A stretch of 64,000 bases of DNA, taken from NCBI GenBank assembly GCA_023664665.1, contig JAMPEY010000009.1, positions 1-64,000 of the forward strand. Reading direction: 5' to 3'. The notes beneath the pieces were generated by a model. It was not told the origin of the DNA and did no database searches. It worked only from the letters and a program-made list of their open reading frames with translations. This DNA is from Lachnoclostridium sp. (GTDB lineage Bacteria; Bacillota; Clostridia; Lachnospirales; Lachnospiraceae). Shown here one piece after another: positions 34,764 through 43,404 of this stretch (its first letter is position 1; every line of letters begins with the position of its first letter). Made by a program: the position numbers and the translations under genes.

Positions 34764-35936
34764 TTAAATCACCAAATCCACATGCTGTATGGTCCCTACT
34801 TCCCCGCTCTCCTTGAGGAAAATGCCTGTGCTCCGGATAATACCCTGCGTTTCATTGGTGTCCAAAGTCTTTGCGGAAAATTCCGTTGCGGCATGCCCTA
34901 AATAAATAGCTCCTACTCCTGCCTTACCGATATCCATCAGTCTGTCATGCCCGTCCGCATCCTTTGTCCACACCTTTAAATACTTAAATACGCTGTCATC
35001 TTCATCTATCCAGCCGTTGCCGTCCTCGTCATAAGCAGCCAAATCTTTAAATCCGTCTCCACTCTTGGTGCCGAAAAGTTCACTTCCGTCATTGATGATT
35101 CCGTCACCGTTCTTGTCCAATGCCAAGAAACCGCTTCCGGACTTTAAATTGGAAATTTCCTCTTTCTTGCCGTCGCTGTCCAAATCAAAGAAAAAGGTCT
35201 GATCCGAAAACGACGCCGGATTGCCTTCCAGATTAATCACAAGGGGATCCACACAGAAAGTCTTTCTGTTATATTTCGTAATTCCCACAGCCTGCGTGAA
35301 TTCTCTGGACATCTCCAGATTCAGATTAAAGTTAATGCTTCTGCCGTCCGCGGTCTCTACTACTCCGGCAGTAGAAAAAGAAGTCACTTCCTTTTCCGTA
35401 AAAATCTTGGACATGGTCACACGCTCTTCCCAGTGGCCAACGCCTATCTGCGCCCTTGTGCCGCCGCTTGGCCGCACCACTTGACCGCTTCCCACTGCCG
35501 CAAAGGCAAACGAGCTTTCCTGCCGGATACTTGCCCGAATGTCAAGCACCTCCTGCGTGTGCCTGTTCTGTCTCATATAATCCGGTCTCTTACGGTTTTG
35601 CATCGCACGCAGGGATTCTAAAAGCTGTTTCAACATTTTGATTTTAAAATCCTCTTCCGTGTCCGGCTGGGGCTGGTTCGCTTTCTTTCCGGAAAGCTCC
35701 GCAATTCGGTCTGCCAGACGATTTCCCGTGTTTTTCTCTTTTGCTTCGGATGACAGTTCCAAAACCGCGGACTGTTTTGACCATCCCGCAAAAGTTTCTT
35801 TTTCCGTTTCTTTTGCCGCTTGTGACGACACTCCGTTTACCCACTGTCTGTCACTTGTGGCTGTGACGCTCAGGGCATACCCTCTGGACGCCTCGCGCTC
35901 TGCCGTCATTGCAACGGCGCTTTGCTTAATTTTCAT
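34764..35936 (-). CDS. EF-hand-like calcium-binding protein under a sigma-D promoter
   Basis: A 390-residue protein without signal peptide. The N-terminal 150 residues are polar and helical (EEDFKIKMLKQLLESLRAM). The C-terminal third has three Asp-rich loops of EF-hand/dockerin type: DLDSDGKKEE (about 251), DKNGDGIINDGSELFG (about 274) and DEDGNGWIDEDD (about 303), likely binding calcium. DGSELFG-type repeats are common in secreted or surface proteins of Gram-negative and clostridial bacteria. The ATG at 35936 follows GGAGG. It leads a two-gene unit with the DUF4261 gene and has a perfect sigma-D promoter about 120 bases upstream. Function unknown. Confidence 0.8.
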   Translation of the reverse strand: MKIKQSAVAMTAEREASRGYALSVTATSDRQWVNGVSSQAAKETEKETFAGWSKQSAVLELSSEAKEKNTGNRLADRIAELSGKKANQPQPDTEEDFKIKMLKQLLESLRAMQNRKRPDYMRQNRHTQEVLDIRASIRQESSFAFAAVGSGQVVRPSGGTRAQIGVGHWEERVTMSKIFTEKEVTSFSTAGVVETADGRSINFNLNLEMSREFTQAVGITKYNRKTFCVDPLVINLEGNPASFSDQTFFFDLDSDGKKEEISNLKSGSGFLALDKNGDGIINDGSELFGTKSGDGFKDLAAYDEDGNGWIDEDDSVFKYLKVWTKDADGHDRLMDIGKAGVGAIYLGHAATEFSAKTLDTNETQGIIRSTGIFLKESGEVGTIQHVDLVI

Positions 35937-36054
35937 GCCGCACCTCCTTGTCTGCATGGCAGGATGCCCACAAAGACACCTGCATCAGGGATCCTTCCCT
36001 ACAACAGTTCCCCTGTCTGTCATTAGATTTTGAGCCTAAACAGGGTTAACTGTT

Positions 36055-36081
36055 ATATCGGCATAAAACTGTAAATCTTTA
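36055..36081 (-). promoter_or_regulatory. Sigma-D (flagellar/motility sigma) promoter
   Basis: On the minus strand TAAA (complement of 36078-36081), exactly 15 bases, then GCCGATAT (complement of 36055-36062). This equals the B. subtilis sigma-D consensus at all 12 positions, and points at the EF-hand-like gene. Confidence 0.85.
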
Positions 36082-36160
36082 CCTTAATTTCATCTTAATC
36101 TCCATTTTGCACAAATACTGCTTTGAATTATCTTTTAAACGAAATTATAGTTCTCAAATT

Positions 36161-37684
36161 TTAAAAATCTTCGGGGTCAATGCCGGAAGAAGTTCTCGCT
36201 GTATTTGCCGTGCCGCCCGATACGGTGCTTGCCGAAGATTCTTTTGCCGCCGTATCCGTTGCAACCTTTCCTGCCAGAAAACCGGATAAAACAGCCTGCA
36301 GATCCACACCTGTGGATTCTTTCAAACCATCCGTCACCTGTACTACCGTTCCCATAACATCCTTCATTAATTTTGCGGAATTGCCGTCACCGTACATCGT
36401 GATGCGGTCTACTTTATTCAGAGGGGTTGCCGCATTTTTCACCACTTCGGGAAGCGCCTTAAAGTACATTTCAAGCACAGCGGCCTCGCCCATCTTGGTC
36501 ATAGCCTCCGCCTTTTTCTCAATACCTTCCGCTTCCGCAACAGCCTTTGCACGAATGGCCTCCGCTTCTGCCAGACCCTTGGTGCGGATACCTTCCGCCT
36601 CCTGCTCCATGGTATACTTCTTTGCTTCTGCCTGCGCTTTCATGGCATCCGCTTCTTTTTCCGACTCGAATTTCTTTGCCTCCGCTTCGCGCTGGCGTTC
36701 ATACAACTGCGCGTCTGCCAGCTGCTGCTTCGCAAACTTGTCGGCCTCGGCTTTCTTCTTCACCTGAGCGTCCAAAGCCTGTTCCATAACCTCTGCTTCA
36801 CGCTGCTTTAAGAGGATCTCTTTCTCCTGCTTTGCAATGTTTGCGTTTGCGGTGGTAATTTCAACCGTCTTCCGCTGTTCCTCTTCCTGAATCTTATAAG
36901 CGGCATCCGCTTCCGCCTGCTTAATGTCGGCTTCCCTTTTCAGTTCCGCTTTCTGGATTGCCAGTTCATTCTGCTTCTTTGCAATCTCGGAAGCGGCGTT
37001 TACTTCCGCCTCGTTTGCTTCCCTCTTTGCATTTGCCTGAGCCTTTGCGATTTCCTTTTCACTCTCCGCACGGGAAATAGCCGCGTTTTTCTGAATTTTT
37101 ACAATATTGTCCACACCCAGATTCTCGATAACGCCGTTGCCGTCCACGAAATTCTGCACATTGAAGCTGATAATGTCAAGTCCCATGGATGCCAGATCCG
37201 GCTCTGCATTCTCTTTTACCAGAGTGGCAAATTTCTGTCTGTCCGAAACCATCTCCTCCAAAGCCATCTTACCTACGATTTCACGGACATTGCCCTCCAG
37301 CACTTCCCTTGCAACCCTGCCCACATATTCGGCATTTTTATTCAGGAAATTCTGTGCCGCCAATTTCAGGCGTTCCTCATTATCGCTGATTTTCACATTG
37401 ACGGTTGCATCCACATTAATGTTTATGTAGTCCGCGGTAGGCACTGCATTGGAAGTCTTTACATCAATGGGAATCAACTGCAGATTTAAGGCATCCTTCC
37501 TCTCAAAGAACGGTATCTTGATTCCTGCCTTACCAATCAGGACCTTGGGCTTTCTCCTCAGTCCGGAAATGATGATTGCCGTGTCCGGCGATGCCTTGAC
37601 ATAACCCGCCAAAAAGAAAAGCACCAACAGTACGCAGATTCCAATCAAAACAGCGGGCAGAACTGAACTCATAAGACCATCCAT
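36161..37684 (-). CDS. Flotillin-like SPFH domain protein
   Basis: A 507-residue membrane-scaffold protein. One N-terminal hydrophobic segment (about 6-28) anchors it; the SPFH/Band 7 domain spans about 30-200 (IKIPFFERKDALNLQLIPIDV); then a long Ala/Glu/Lys coiled coil (about 210-400) with repeated AEAEAI/KAQAEAKKY motifs, and a C-terminal region ending with low-complexity Ala/Ser/Thr. Flotillins organise membrane domains and support wall synthesis and secretion. AAGGAG precedes the ATG. An NfeD partner, frequent next to flotillins, is absent here. Confidence 0.92.
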   Translation of the reverse strand: MDGLMSSVLPAVLIGICVLLVLFFLAGYVKASPDTAIIISGLRRKPKVLIGKAGIKIPFFERKDALNLQLIPIDVKTSNAVPTADYININVDATVNVKISDNEERLKLAAQNFLNKNAEYVGRVAREVLEGNVREIVGKMALEEMVSDRQKFATLVKENAEPDLASMGLDIISFNVQNFVDGNGVIENLGVDNIVKIQKNAAISRAESEKEIAKAQANAKREANEAEVNAASEIAKKQNELAIQKAELKREADIKQAEADAAYKIQEEEQRKTVEITTANANIAKQEKEILLKQREAEVMEQALDAQVKKKAEADKFAKQQLADAQLYERQREAEAKKFESEKEADAMKAQAEAKKYTMEQEAEGIRTKGLAEAEAIRAKAVAEAEGIEKKAEAMTKMGEAAVLEMYFKALPEVVKNAATPLNKVDRITMYGDGNSAKLMKDVMGTVVQVTDGLKESTGVDLQAVLSGFLAGKVATDTAAKESSASTVSGGTANTARTSSGIDPEDF

Positions 37685-37878
37685 AATTTTAATCTCCTTT
37701 TTCTTTTTTTCATATGTGAATTTATTTACATGATTACATTTATATGCTTTTTACCGGCTTATCTTACTTACTTGTTATATTTAGCTTGGTTATGTCGTTG
37801 TGCTGTTTTTCTGTCGGACAGCGCATATCATTTTTTGCCGTTTATCCGATTGCCGGATTGCTTATGTATGATCCTGCA

Positions 37879-39258
37879 TCACTTTTTCTTAGGTTTTCCG
37901 GAAGCTGTCTGCTGTTTCAGCGCTTCCCTTTCCTGCAGTCTCTTCATCCGGCGTTTTTTATACTCCGGCACATATTCGTGGAAACCGGATTCATCAATCG
38001 TTCCCACATTCAGATAGGGTTCCGTATCCTGCGGCAGATTCCGCTTCTTCAATGAGTTACGCATCAAATACTTGATTCCGGCATAGATAACCGCAAAAAC
38101 AGGCACACCTACTATCATTCCGGGAACACCTAAGAATCCTCCGAACACCGTGATGGAAAAGATGACCCAGAACCCTGCCAGCCCCGTGGAATTGCCCAAT
38201 ACCTTCGGTCCCAGAACATTACCGTCAAACTGTTGCAGCAAAAGAATGAAAATCGCAAAGTACACACAGTTTATAAACTTCATGGGATCCACCACAAAAA
38301 TCAGGATTATGCTGGGTATCGCGCCCAAAAAAGGTCCAAAAAACGGGATAATATTGGTGACGCCGATAATAACGCTGATCAACGCCGCATAAGGAGTTCC
38401 CAGCAGGGTCGTGCCGATAAAGCAAAGCAGGCCTATAATAATGGAATCCACTATCTTTCCGCCTAAAAATCCGATAAAAGTCTTATGTATGAATCGAAAG
38501 CTCTCAATGATGGCGTTGGCTCTGGGCGTCTTAAAACACGCATATATCATCTTTTTTGCCTGACCGGCAAAGTTTTCCTTGCTCGCCATCAGATAAACCG
38601 ATATGATAAGACCGATAATAAAATTCCAGAGCACTTTCACCAGTCCCAGCAAACTTAAGGAAACCGTCTTGATCAGCTCGCCTGTCTTCGGCGCCACATA
38701 CTCCGTCAGCCATTTATCCAACTCGCCGGAATAATTTTTTAATGCACTTAAAACATTTTCCTTCAGGGTAGGATTATCATCCAACAGCTTATTGATCCAT
38801 ACCGTCGTATTATCAACATAACTGTCGAAATTATTGATAATATTCATAAGACTGGGGACAATCTGGGAAATCATCATGGCGCACAGTCCGTATACGATTA
38901 CCACAAACAGAATCATAGTGACAATAATGCCGAGCCCCCTGACTACAGAATCCCTTTTGGGAGACTTTTTGATACCGCACATGTCACAGAGGGGCATCCA
39001 CACATTATGTTCCAGATAGTTCAATATCGGAGTCAGTAGATACGCCATAATAAACCCAAACATAACCGGCATTAAAATATGCGCAATCCCTTTGATCCCG
39101 TTTACAATATTGGAAAGATGAAACATCACATAATAAAAGCACAGACTTGCCGCCACCACCGCAAATGCTGTGAGCCCCCAGCAAAGGTATGGGCTGGCAA
39201 ATCTGTCCTTCTTTTTGTTCTTTTCCCTTTCTGCGGAAACTCCACCGTTTGATTCCAT
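37879..39258 (-). CDS. AI-2E family transporter (PF01594)
   Basis: A 459-residue integral membrane protein with about eight helices. It has the family layout: two N-terminal helices (about 25-80), a helix pair, a long extracytoplasmic section (about 150-220) and a C-terminal group containing ISVIIGVTNIIPFFGPFLGAIPS (about 305-330), the typical PF01594 signature. Members are called AI-2 exporters or Na+/H+ antiporters; the actual substrate is unknown. The cytosolic tail is basic (KKRRMKRLQER). The promoter at 39360-39389 has a perfect -10 box. Confidence 0.9.
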   Translation of the reverse strand: MESNGGVSAEREKNKKKDRFASPYLCWGLTAFAVVAASLCFYYVMFHLSNIVNGIKGIAHILMPVMFGFIMAYLLTPILNYLEHNVWMPLCDMCGIKKSPKRDSVVRGLGIIVTMILFVVIVYGLCAMMISQIVPSLMNIINNFDSYVDNTTVWINKLLDDNPTLKENVLSALKNYSGELDKWLTEYVAPKTGELIKTVSLSLLGLVKVLWNFIIGLIISVYLMASKENFAGQAKKMIYACFKTPRANAIIESFRFIHKTFIGFLGGKIVDSIIIGLLCFIGTTLLGTPYAALISVIIGVTNIIPFFGPFLGAIPSIILIFVVDPMKFINCVYFAIFILLLQQFDGNVLGPKVLGNSTGLAGFWVIFSITVFGGFLGVPGMIVGVPVFAVIYAGIKYLMRNSLKKRNLPQDTEPYLNVGTIDESGFHEYVPEYKKRRMKRLQEREALKQQTASGKPKKK

Positions 39259-39359
39259 CTGTCAAATCCTCTTTTCTGTATTCCTTTGTAATCATTTTTA
39301 CAATACAGGTGACAGTACCGGATAACTATACTGCTGATATAGTCTATGCCTGCATGCTC

Positions 39360-39389
39360 ATTATAACACAATTTCCTTTGTACTTACAA
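39360..39389 (-). promoter_or_regulatory. Promoter of the AI-2E-family gene
   Basis: TTGTAA (complement of 39384-39389), 18-base spacer, perfect TATAAT (complement of 39360-39365). It overlaps the stop codon of the rubrerythrin gene. A small inverted repeat (ACTATA/TATAGT) lies in the leader near 39325-39345. Confidence 0.65.
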
Positions 39390-39992
39390 GGGGGAATATG
39401 GCGCAAGAGTAAAACGGATAAAATATCCCTGGTCATGTTTACATACCGGACAGAGAACCGGCGCTTTCGTTCCCCTATATACATAACCGCAATTTAAACA
39501 CATCCACTCTTCCTCCACATCGGATACAAAAAGCTTTCCTTCCTCCATAAATTGGGCAAACTTACCAAAGCGGTCTCCATGCAGTTTTTCAATTTCCGCA
39601 ATCTGGGCAAAGGAAGCCGCAACCTGTAAAAATCCCTCTTCCTTTGCTTTCTCGCCAAAAGCCTTATAAACCGGGTCATGCTCCTCGTATTCATTGTGCT
39701 GGGCCATACGGAGAAGCTTTGACACATCCTCCGAAATATCCACAGGATAGCCGCCGTCCACCACAATCGTTTCCCCTGACAGCTCCTTTAAATGATTATA
39801 AAAGATTTCGGCATGTTCCTGCTCCTGAGATGCCGTAAACGCGAATACGGCATGAATGACATGCAGACCGTTCTCCTTAGCCTGAGACGCCGCAAAAACA
39901 TATCTGTTCCTTGCCTGACTCTCCCCCGCAAATGCCCGCATAAGATTCTCTTTCGTTTCACTGTCCTGAAATAAAATTGGTGTGTTTGCCAA
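39384..39992 (-). CDS. rbr: Rubrerythrin
   Basis: A cytosolic peroxide-reducing protein of 202 residues. A ferritin-like four-helix bundle (about 5-145) contains the di-iron ligands in GESQARNRY, EQEHAEIF and EIEKLHGDRF. A C-terminal rubredoxin domain binds one iron with CLNCGYVY and CPVCKHDQGY (about 164-185). It reduces hydrogen peroxide with electrons from NADH via rubredoxin or other carriers, protecting anaerobes from oxygen. AGGAGG lies upstream of the ATG. A palindrome at 40029-40043 could be a PerR-type site. Confidence 0.95.
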   Translation of the reverse strand: MANTPILFQDSETKENLMRAFAGESQARNRYVFAASQAKENGLHVIHAVFAFTASQEQEHAEIFYNHLKELSGETIVVDGGYPVDISEDVSKLLRMAQHNEYEEHDPVYKAFGEKAKEEGFLQVAASFAQIAEIEKLHGDRFGKFAQFMEEGKLFVSDVEEEWMCLNCGYVYRGTKAPVLCPVCKHDQGYFIRFTLAPYSPL

Positions 39993-40028
39993 AATAATTC
40001 CCTCCTATTCTTTAACAAATCCCTTATT

Positions 40029-40043
40029 TATAAATCTTTTATA
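40029..40043. promoter_or_regulatory. AT-rich palindrome upstream of rubrerythrin (possible PerR-like site)
   Basis: TATAAA-TCT-TTTATA, arms of six bases, about 40 bases upstream of the rubrerythrin start. Length matches the 15-base PerR box, but the sequence fits its consensus only loosely. Confidence 0.3.
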
Positions 40044-40088
40044 GTATTTCCGCGGGATTGAAAAATATAACAGGAATAAAAATTATAG

Positions 40089-40117
40089 TTGTCTCATTCT
40101 TAAAAAAAGAATAAAAT
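40089..40117 (+). promoter_or_regulatory. Promoter of the tyrosine recombinase gene
   Basis: TTGTCT (40089-40094), 17-base spacer, TAAAAT (40112-40117). The spacer and the first bases of the -10 box form an inverted repeat, ATTCTT-AAAAA-AAGAAT. Confidence 0.6.
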
Positions 40118-40185
40118 AGAACTGTCGGAACAGATTCACTAATTGTTTGTGCTGTCAATCGAAGGGCGGCGGAACGGAGATTACC

Positions 40186-41256
40186 ATGGCAGTCATTAAA
40201 TCAGAAAATTACCATGACGAACAAAATAAGCAGAATATAATAAAACTGCGGGCGGTTTTGGATACTCTTCCTCCGTTTTGCAGAAACTATTTCCGGGGGA
40301 TTGAGGAATACACTTCTTCCCGGACCAGACTTGCCTATGCCTATGACATCAGGTTGTTTTTTGAGTTTTTGCACGAAAAGAACAGTTCCCTTGCCAAAAC
40401 GGATATCAAGGATTATCCTCTCTCCGTTCTTGACCGGGTCACCCGCGTAGACATCGAAGAGTATATGGAATATATCTCCCTTTACCAGAAAGACGGCAAG
40501 GATATCTCAAACGACGAAAGGGGAAAAGCCCGAAAATTATCTGCCCTCAGAAGCTTCTACAATTATTTCTTTGAAAATGAGCTGATTGAGAAAAATACCG
40601 CAGCTTTAATTCCCCTCCCCAAACGCCATGAAAAAGAAATCATCCGTCTGGAACCGAACGAAGTGGCTATTTTGTTGGATCAAGTGGAAGCCGGAAGCAA
40701 ATTGACACAAAAAGAATTGGAATATCATAAAAAGACAAAAATTCGGGATATTGCGCTTTTAACCCTCTTATTGGGAACCGGCATCCGCGTGTCCGAATGT
40801 GTCGGTCTGGATATATCTGATATCAATTTTGATGTGGGAGGCATTAAAATCCGCAGGAAAGGCGGCTACGAAGCCGTGATTTATTTTGGCGAGGAGGTAG
40901 AAACCGCCCTTTTGGACTATCTGGAAGAACGAGACCGTATCATTCCTGCCGAAGGGCATGAAAAGGCGCTCTTCCTCTCCCTGCAAAACCGTAGAATGGC
41001 AGTCCGCTCCGTGGAAAATCTTGTCAAAAAATACGCCTCCCGGGTTACTACCCTGAAAAAGATCACCCCACACAAGCTTCGCAGCACTTACGGCACCACA
41101 CTGTATCAGGAAACGGGGGATATTTATCTGGTGGCGGATGTATTGGGGCATAAAGATGTAAATACCACCCGCAAACATTACGCCGCTCTGGAAGACGAAC
41201 GCCGCCGCAGAGCCGCGGGTGTCGTCAAGCTGCGGGAAAAACACGGCAATGACTAA
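40186..41256 (+). CDS. Tyrosine recombinase, XerC/XerD-like
   Basis: A 356-residue integrase/recombinase from the ATG at 40186 (MAVIKSENYHDE), which has GGAG seven bases upstream; the frame also runs to 40147. An N-terminal SAM-like core-binding domain (about 30-140; LAYAYDIRLFFEFL) precedes the catalytic domain with Arg in GTGIRVSE, the beta-hairpin Lys region IRRKGGYEAVIYF, HKLRSTYG and LGHKDVNTTRKHY containing the nucleophile Tyr. No phage genes or attachment repeats are close by, and it lies next to lexA, so a chromosomal housekeeping recombinase is more likely than a mobile-element integrase. It converges with the yneA-like gene, five bases apart. Confidence 0.88.
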   Translation: MAVIKSENYHDEQNKQNIIKLRAVLDTLPPFCRNYFRGIEEYTSSRTRLAYAYDIRLFFEFLHEKNSSLAKTDIKDYPLSVLDRVTRVDIEEYMEYISLYQKDGKDISNDERGKARKLSALRSFYNYFFENELIEKNTAALIPLPKRHEKEIIRLEPNEVAILLDQVEAGSKLTQKELEYHKKTKIRDIALLTLLLGTGIRVSECVGLDISDINFDVGGIKIRRKGGYEAVIYFGEEVETALLDYLEERDRIIPAEGHEKALFLSLQNRRMAVRSVENLVKKYASRVTTLKKITPHKLRSTYGTTLYQETGDIYLVADVLGHKDVNTTRKHYAALEDERRRRAAGVVKLREKHGND

Positions 41257-41261
41257 AAACA

Positions 41262-41654
41262 TTATCGGATAAATTCGGATGAATAATAGGGAACCGCGAT
41301 ATGCTGTCCCGCATACAGCAGAGCGTCCTCCCCTATATGATTAATACTGCACACCTCCGAAATATAAGCATTCTTATCTTTATATCTGCCGGAATCCATA
41401 TATTTGTCGGCAATGTCCCATAAAGTATCTCCGCTTTGCACCGCTATCTCGGTATAGTATTTAAAAGACATATCCCCGCCGCTGCCTGCACTTGTCTTAA
41501 TAGAACGGTAGGAAACGGCGCATACTGTAATGAGACAGACCGATATCATGAGCATCATCACTTTCCGCCGGATTTCCTGCTGTCTGCGCAGTTTCCTCTT
41601 ATAATAGCGCAACTCCCTATCCGTCATATCCGCAATATTTTTTCTCGTTCTCAT
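41262..41654 (-). CDS. yneA: YneA-like cell-division suppressor with LysM domain
   Basis: A 130-residue membrane protein divergent from lexA. One transmembrane segment (about 33-52), then an extracytoplasmic LysM domain (VQSGDTLWDIADKYM; about 70-125) that binds peptidoglycan. In B. subtilis YneA is made on DNA damage and delays septation. The promoter TTGACA-17-TATAAT (41742-41770) contains a perfect SOS-type box in its spacer, so LexA repression is strongly suggested. Name assigned by layout and SOS control; sequence similarity outside LysM cannot be judged here. Confidence 0.85.
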   Translation of the reverse strand: MRTRKNIADMTDRELRYYKRKLRRQQEIRRKVMMLMISVCLITVCAVSYRSIKTSAGSGGDMSFKYYTEIAVQSGDTLWDIADKYMDSGRYKDKNAYISEVCSINHIGEDALLYAGQHIAVPYYSSEFIR

Positions 41655-41704
41655 AATTTCTCCTCCTGACCGAAATATTTATATCCCTGCAAAACCGCTG
41701 TGAT

Positions 41705-41806
41705 GAATGTATGTTCGCAAACATTTGTTCTTTGTAATTTTATTATAACGAACATACATTCTGTTGTCAAGAGAAAAATCGAACATATTTTTGGAATATA
41801 TGTTTG
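41705..41806. promoter_or_regulatory. LexA (SOS-box) operator cluster between yneA and lexA
   Basis: Matches to the Gram-positive SOS box (CGAAC-N4-GTTCG type): GAATGTATGTTCG at 41705-41717, CAAACATTTGTTC at 41718-41730, CGAACATACATTC at 41749-41761 (inside the yneA promoter spacer), the half-like CGAACATATTTTT at 41780-41792, and GAATATATGTTTG at 41794-41806, overlapping the lexA -35 box. LexA would repress both genes from this region. Confidence 0.8.
41742..41770 (-). promoter_or_regulatory. Promoter of the yneA-like gene
   Basis: TTGACA (complement of 41765-41770), 17-base spacer, perfect TATAAT (complement of 41742-41747). The strongest SOS box in the region lies in the spacer, so repression blocks polymerase binding. 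Confidence 0.85.
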
Positions 41807-41832
41807 CTTTTTTGAATCGCATATGTTATACT
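41804..41832 (+). promoter_or_regulatory. Promoter of lexA
   Basis: TTGCTT (41804-41809), 17-base spacer, TATACT (41827-41832). It overlaps an SOS-like box at 41794-41806, in line with autorepression. The leader of about 130 bases contains no evident gene. Confidence 0.7.
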
Positions 41833-41967
41833 GAATATGTTATAAAACATAAACTATTTACTTGAAGTCAATACCCTCGCGGCATTTGCCGGCTTTCCAT
41901 GTGGCTATGGCGTTCGGCTCATTGCCCGCGAGAATAAATGCCGCAAGACGGACAAGGAGGTATCAAT

Positions 41968-42585
41968 ATGGGATATGGCAAAATTTCTGCCAAGCAACAG
42001 GAAATATTGGATTACATTAAAGAAGAGATATTGAAGAAAGGCTATCCACCTACCGTTCGTGAGATTTGTGAGACCGTAAAGTTAAAGTCCACTTCCTCCG
42101 TACATTCTCATCTGGAGACTCTGGAGAAAAACGGTTATATCCGCCGCGACCCCACCAAACCCCGCGCCATTGAAATTTGCGACGACAGCTTTCAGATGGT
42201 ACGGACGGAGATGATCAGCCTGCCTGTTATCGGGAATGTTGCCGCCGGTCAGCCGATTCTTGCCGAGGAAAACATACAGGAATATTTTCCTGTCCCTGCG
42301 GATTTAGTTCCCAAAGGCGAGTCTTTTATTTTAAATGTGCGCGGCGATTCCATGATAAACGCCGGAATCTTTAACGGCGACCGCGTGTTTGTCAATTCCG
42401 CTTCCACCGCCCAGAACGGTCAGATTGTGGTTGCATTGATTGACGATTCCGCCACCGTAAAAACCTATTACAAGGAAAACGGACATATCCGTCTACAGCC
42501 GGAAAACGATGCCATGGAGCCCATTATCGTAAACGACTGCCAGATTTTGGGAACCGTTTTCGGAGTGTTCCGCTTTTATCGCTGA
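41968..42585 (+). CDS. lexA: LexA repressor
   Basis: SOS-response repressor and self-cleaving protease, 205 residues from the ATG at 41968 ([14 protein letters not shown]), preceded by AAGGAGG at seven bases; the frame extends to 41938. The winged helix-turn-helix spans about 1-68 with the recognition helix in [12 protein letters not shown]. The cleavage site is Ala93-Gly94 in VAAGQP, the nucleophile Ser128 in RGDSM and the general base Lys165. RecA filament-induced cleavage releases the repressor from the yneA and lexA operators next to it. Confidence 0.97.
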   Translation: MGYGKISAKQQEILDYIKEEILKKGYPPTVREICETVKLKSTSSVHSHLETLEKNGYIRRDPTKPRAIEICDDSFQMVRTEMISLPVIGNVAAGQPILAEENIQEYFPVPADLVPKGESFILNVRGDSMINAGIFNGDRVFVNSASTAQNGQIVVALIDDSATVKTYYKENGHIRLQPENDAMEPIIVNDCQILGTVFGVFRFYR

Positions 42586-42694
42586 CAATTTTTCTCATAG
42601 AATAAATTTTTTCATAACGGGCAAGCTATGTATGTAACTATCAACAGATGTTACATCGGCCAAAAAGAGCGAGATGCGCGGAAATGAGGGTAAT

Positions 42695-42907
42695 ATGGAT
42701 AATAAAGCTTTAAATTGTATTGCTCTTACTATTGCTATTATCGGAGCGCTTAACTGGGGGTTAATCGGTATCTTCCGCTTTGACTTAGTTGCCTTTATCT
42801 TCGGCAATATGTCATGGCTGTCCAGACTTGTCTATATTATTGTAGGTGTAGTCGGTCTTTACCTTTTAACTTTCTATATGCGGCTGTCCGACAGCTCAAA
42901 CAGCTAA
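42695..42907 (+). CDS. DUF378 family small membrane protein
   Basis: A 70-residue membrane protein of the DUF378/YuzA family with two helices (about 6-28 and 38-62). The family hallmark is GALNWGLIG near residue 18 followed by FDLVAFIFG. Function unknown. The ATG at 42695 follows GAGGGTAAT and begins MDNKALNCIAL; the frame also reaches 42674. A strong terminator lies 38 bases after the stop. It follows lexA with a 109-base gap and may have its own promoter; none is obvious. Confidence 0.9.
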   Translation: MDNKALNCIALTIAIIGALNWGLIGIFRFDLVAFIFGNMSWLSRLVYIIVGVVGLYLLTFYMRLSDSSNS

Positions 42908-42943
42908 ACTGCCAACTCCGCTTTATAGCAGTAAAGAGCCAGA

Positions 42944-42987
42944 AATGCCTTCGGTTTTATTCATCAATGAAAACCGAAGGCATTTTA
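42944..42987. terminator. Terminator between DUF378 gene and rsfS
   Basis: AATGCCTTCGGTTTT pairs with AAAACCGAAGGCATT around an 11-base loop. TTTT follows on the plus strand and AAAT-rich sequence on the other, so it serves both convergent genes. Confidence 0.9.
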
Positions 42988-42997
42988 CTCTTCCAAT

Positions 42998-43363
42998 CTA
43001 TACTTCTCTTTTCAGCGAATCCGCGTCTATCTGTCTGCCATCCCTCCAGATACGCTCCAAATCATAGAGCAGTCTGTTTTCCTTATCAAAAATATGCACG
43101 ATGACATCTACAAAATCAATCAAAATCCAATTTGCCGTATCATACCCTTCAATCTGCTTCTCCGGATATCCTGCCCGCCCAAGCTTTTCCTGCACATTAT
43201 CGCAGATTGCCTGAATCTGGTTCTTATTATTTCCTCCGGCGATAATAAAATAGTCTGCAATGACAGATACTTCACTGATATCAATTACCCTGATATCTTC
43301 TGCCTTCTTATCTTCCAATGCCGCTATAACAAGCCGTGCCATCTCCTGTGATTTATTTTCCAT
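42998..43363 (-). CDS. rsfS: Ribosomal silencing factor RsfS
   Basis: Binds uL14 on the 50S subunit and stops it joining the 30S subunit during starvation. The 121 residues match the family; the blocks EDIRVIDISEVSVIADYFIIAGG, EKQIEGYDTANWILIDFVDVIVHIF are diagnostic (about residues 18-100). It lies downstream of yqeK and nadD on the same strand, the standard Firmicutes order nadD-yqeK-rsfS. The gap to yqeK is 41 bases. Its terminator is shared with the DUF378 gene. Confidence 0.96.
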   Translation of the reverse strand: MENKSQEMARLVIAALEDKKAEDIRVIDISEVSVIADYFIIAGGNNKNQIQAICDNVQEKLGRAGYPEKQIEGYDTANWILIDFVDVIVHIFDKENRLLYDLERIWRDGRQIDADSLKREV

Positions 43364-43404
43364 CGTAGTTCCTCCGATTTCTTTTTGTTTTCATTTATCA
43401 GGCG

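Noticed and set aside
37730..38017. Hydrophobic plus-strand frames between the flotillin and AI-2E genes
   Set aside because: No ribosome binding site or promoter, overlaps the AI-2E gene on the other strand, and composition follows the AT-rich gap; treated as non-coding.
40186..41256. Tyrosine recombinase taken as a phage or island integrase
   Set aside because: No phage genes, no direct-repeat attachment sites and no cargo next to it; surrounded by core genes and close to lexA.
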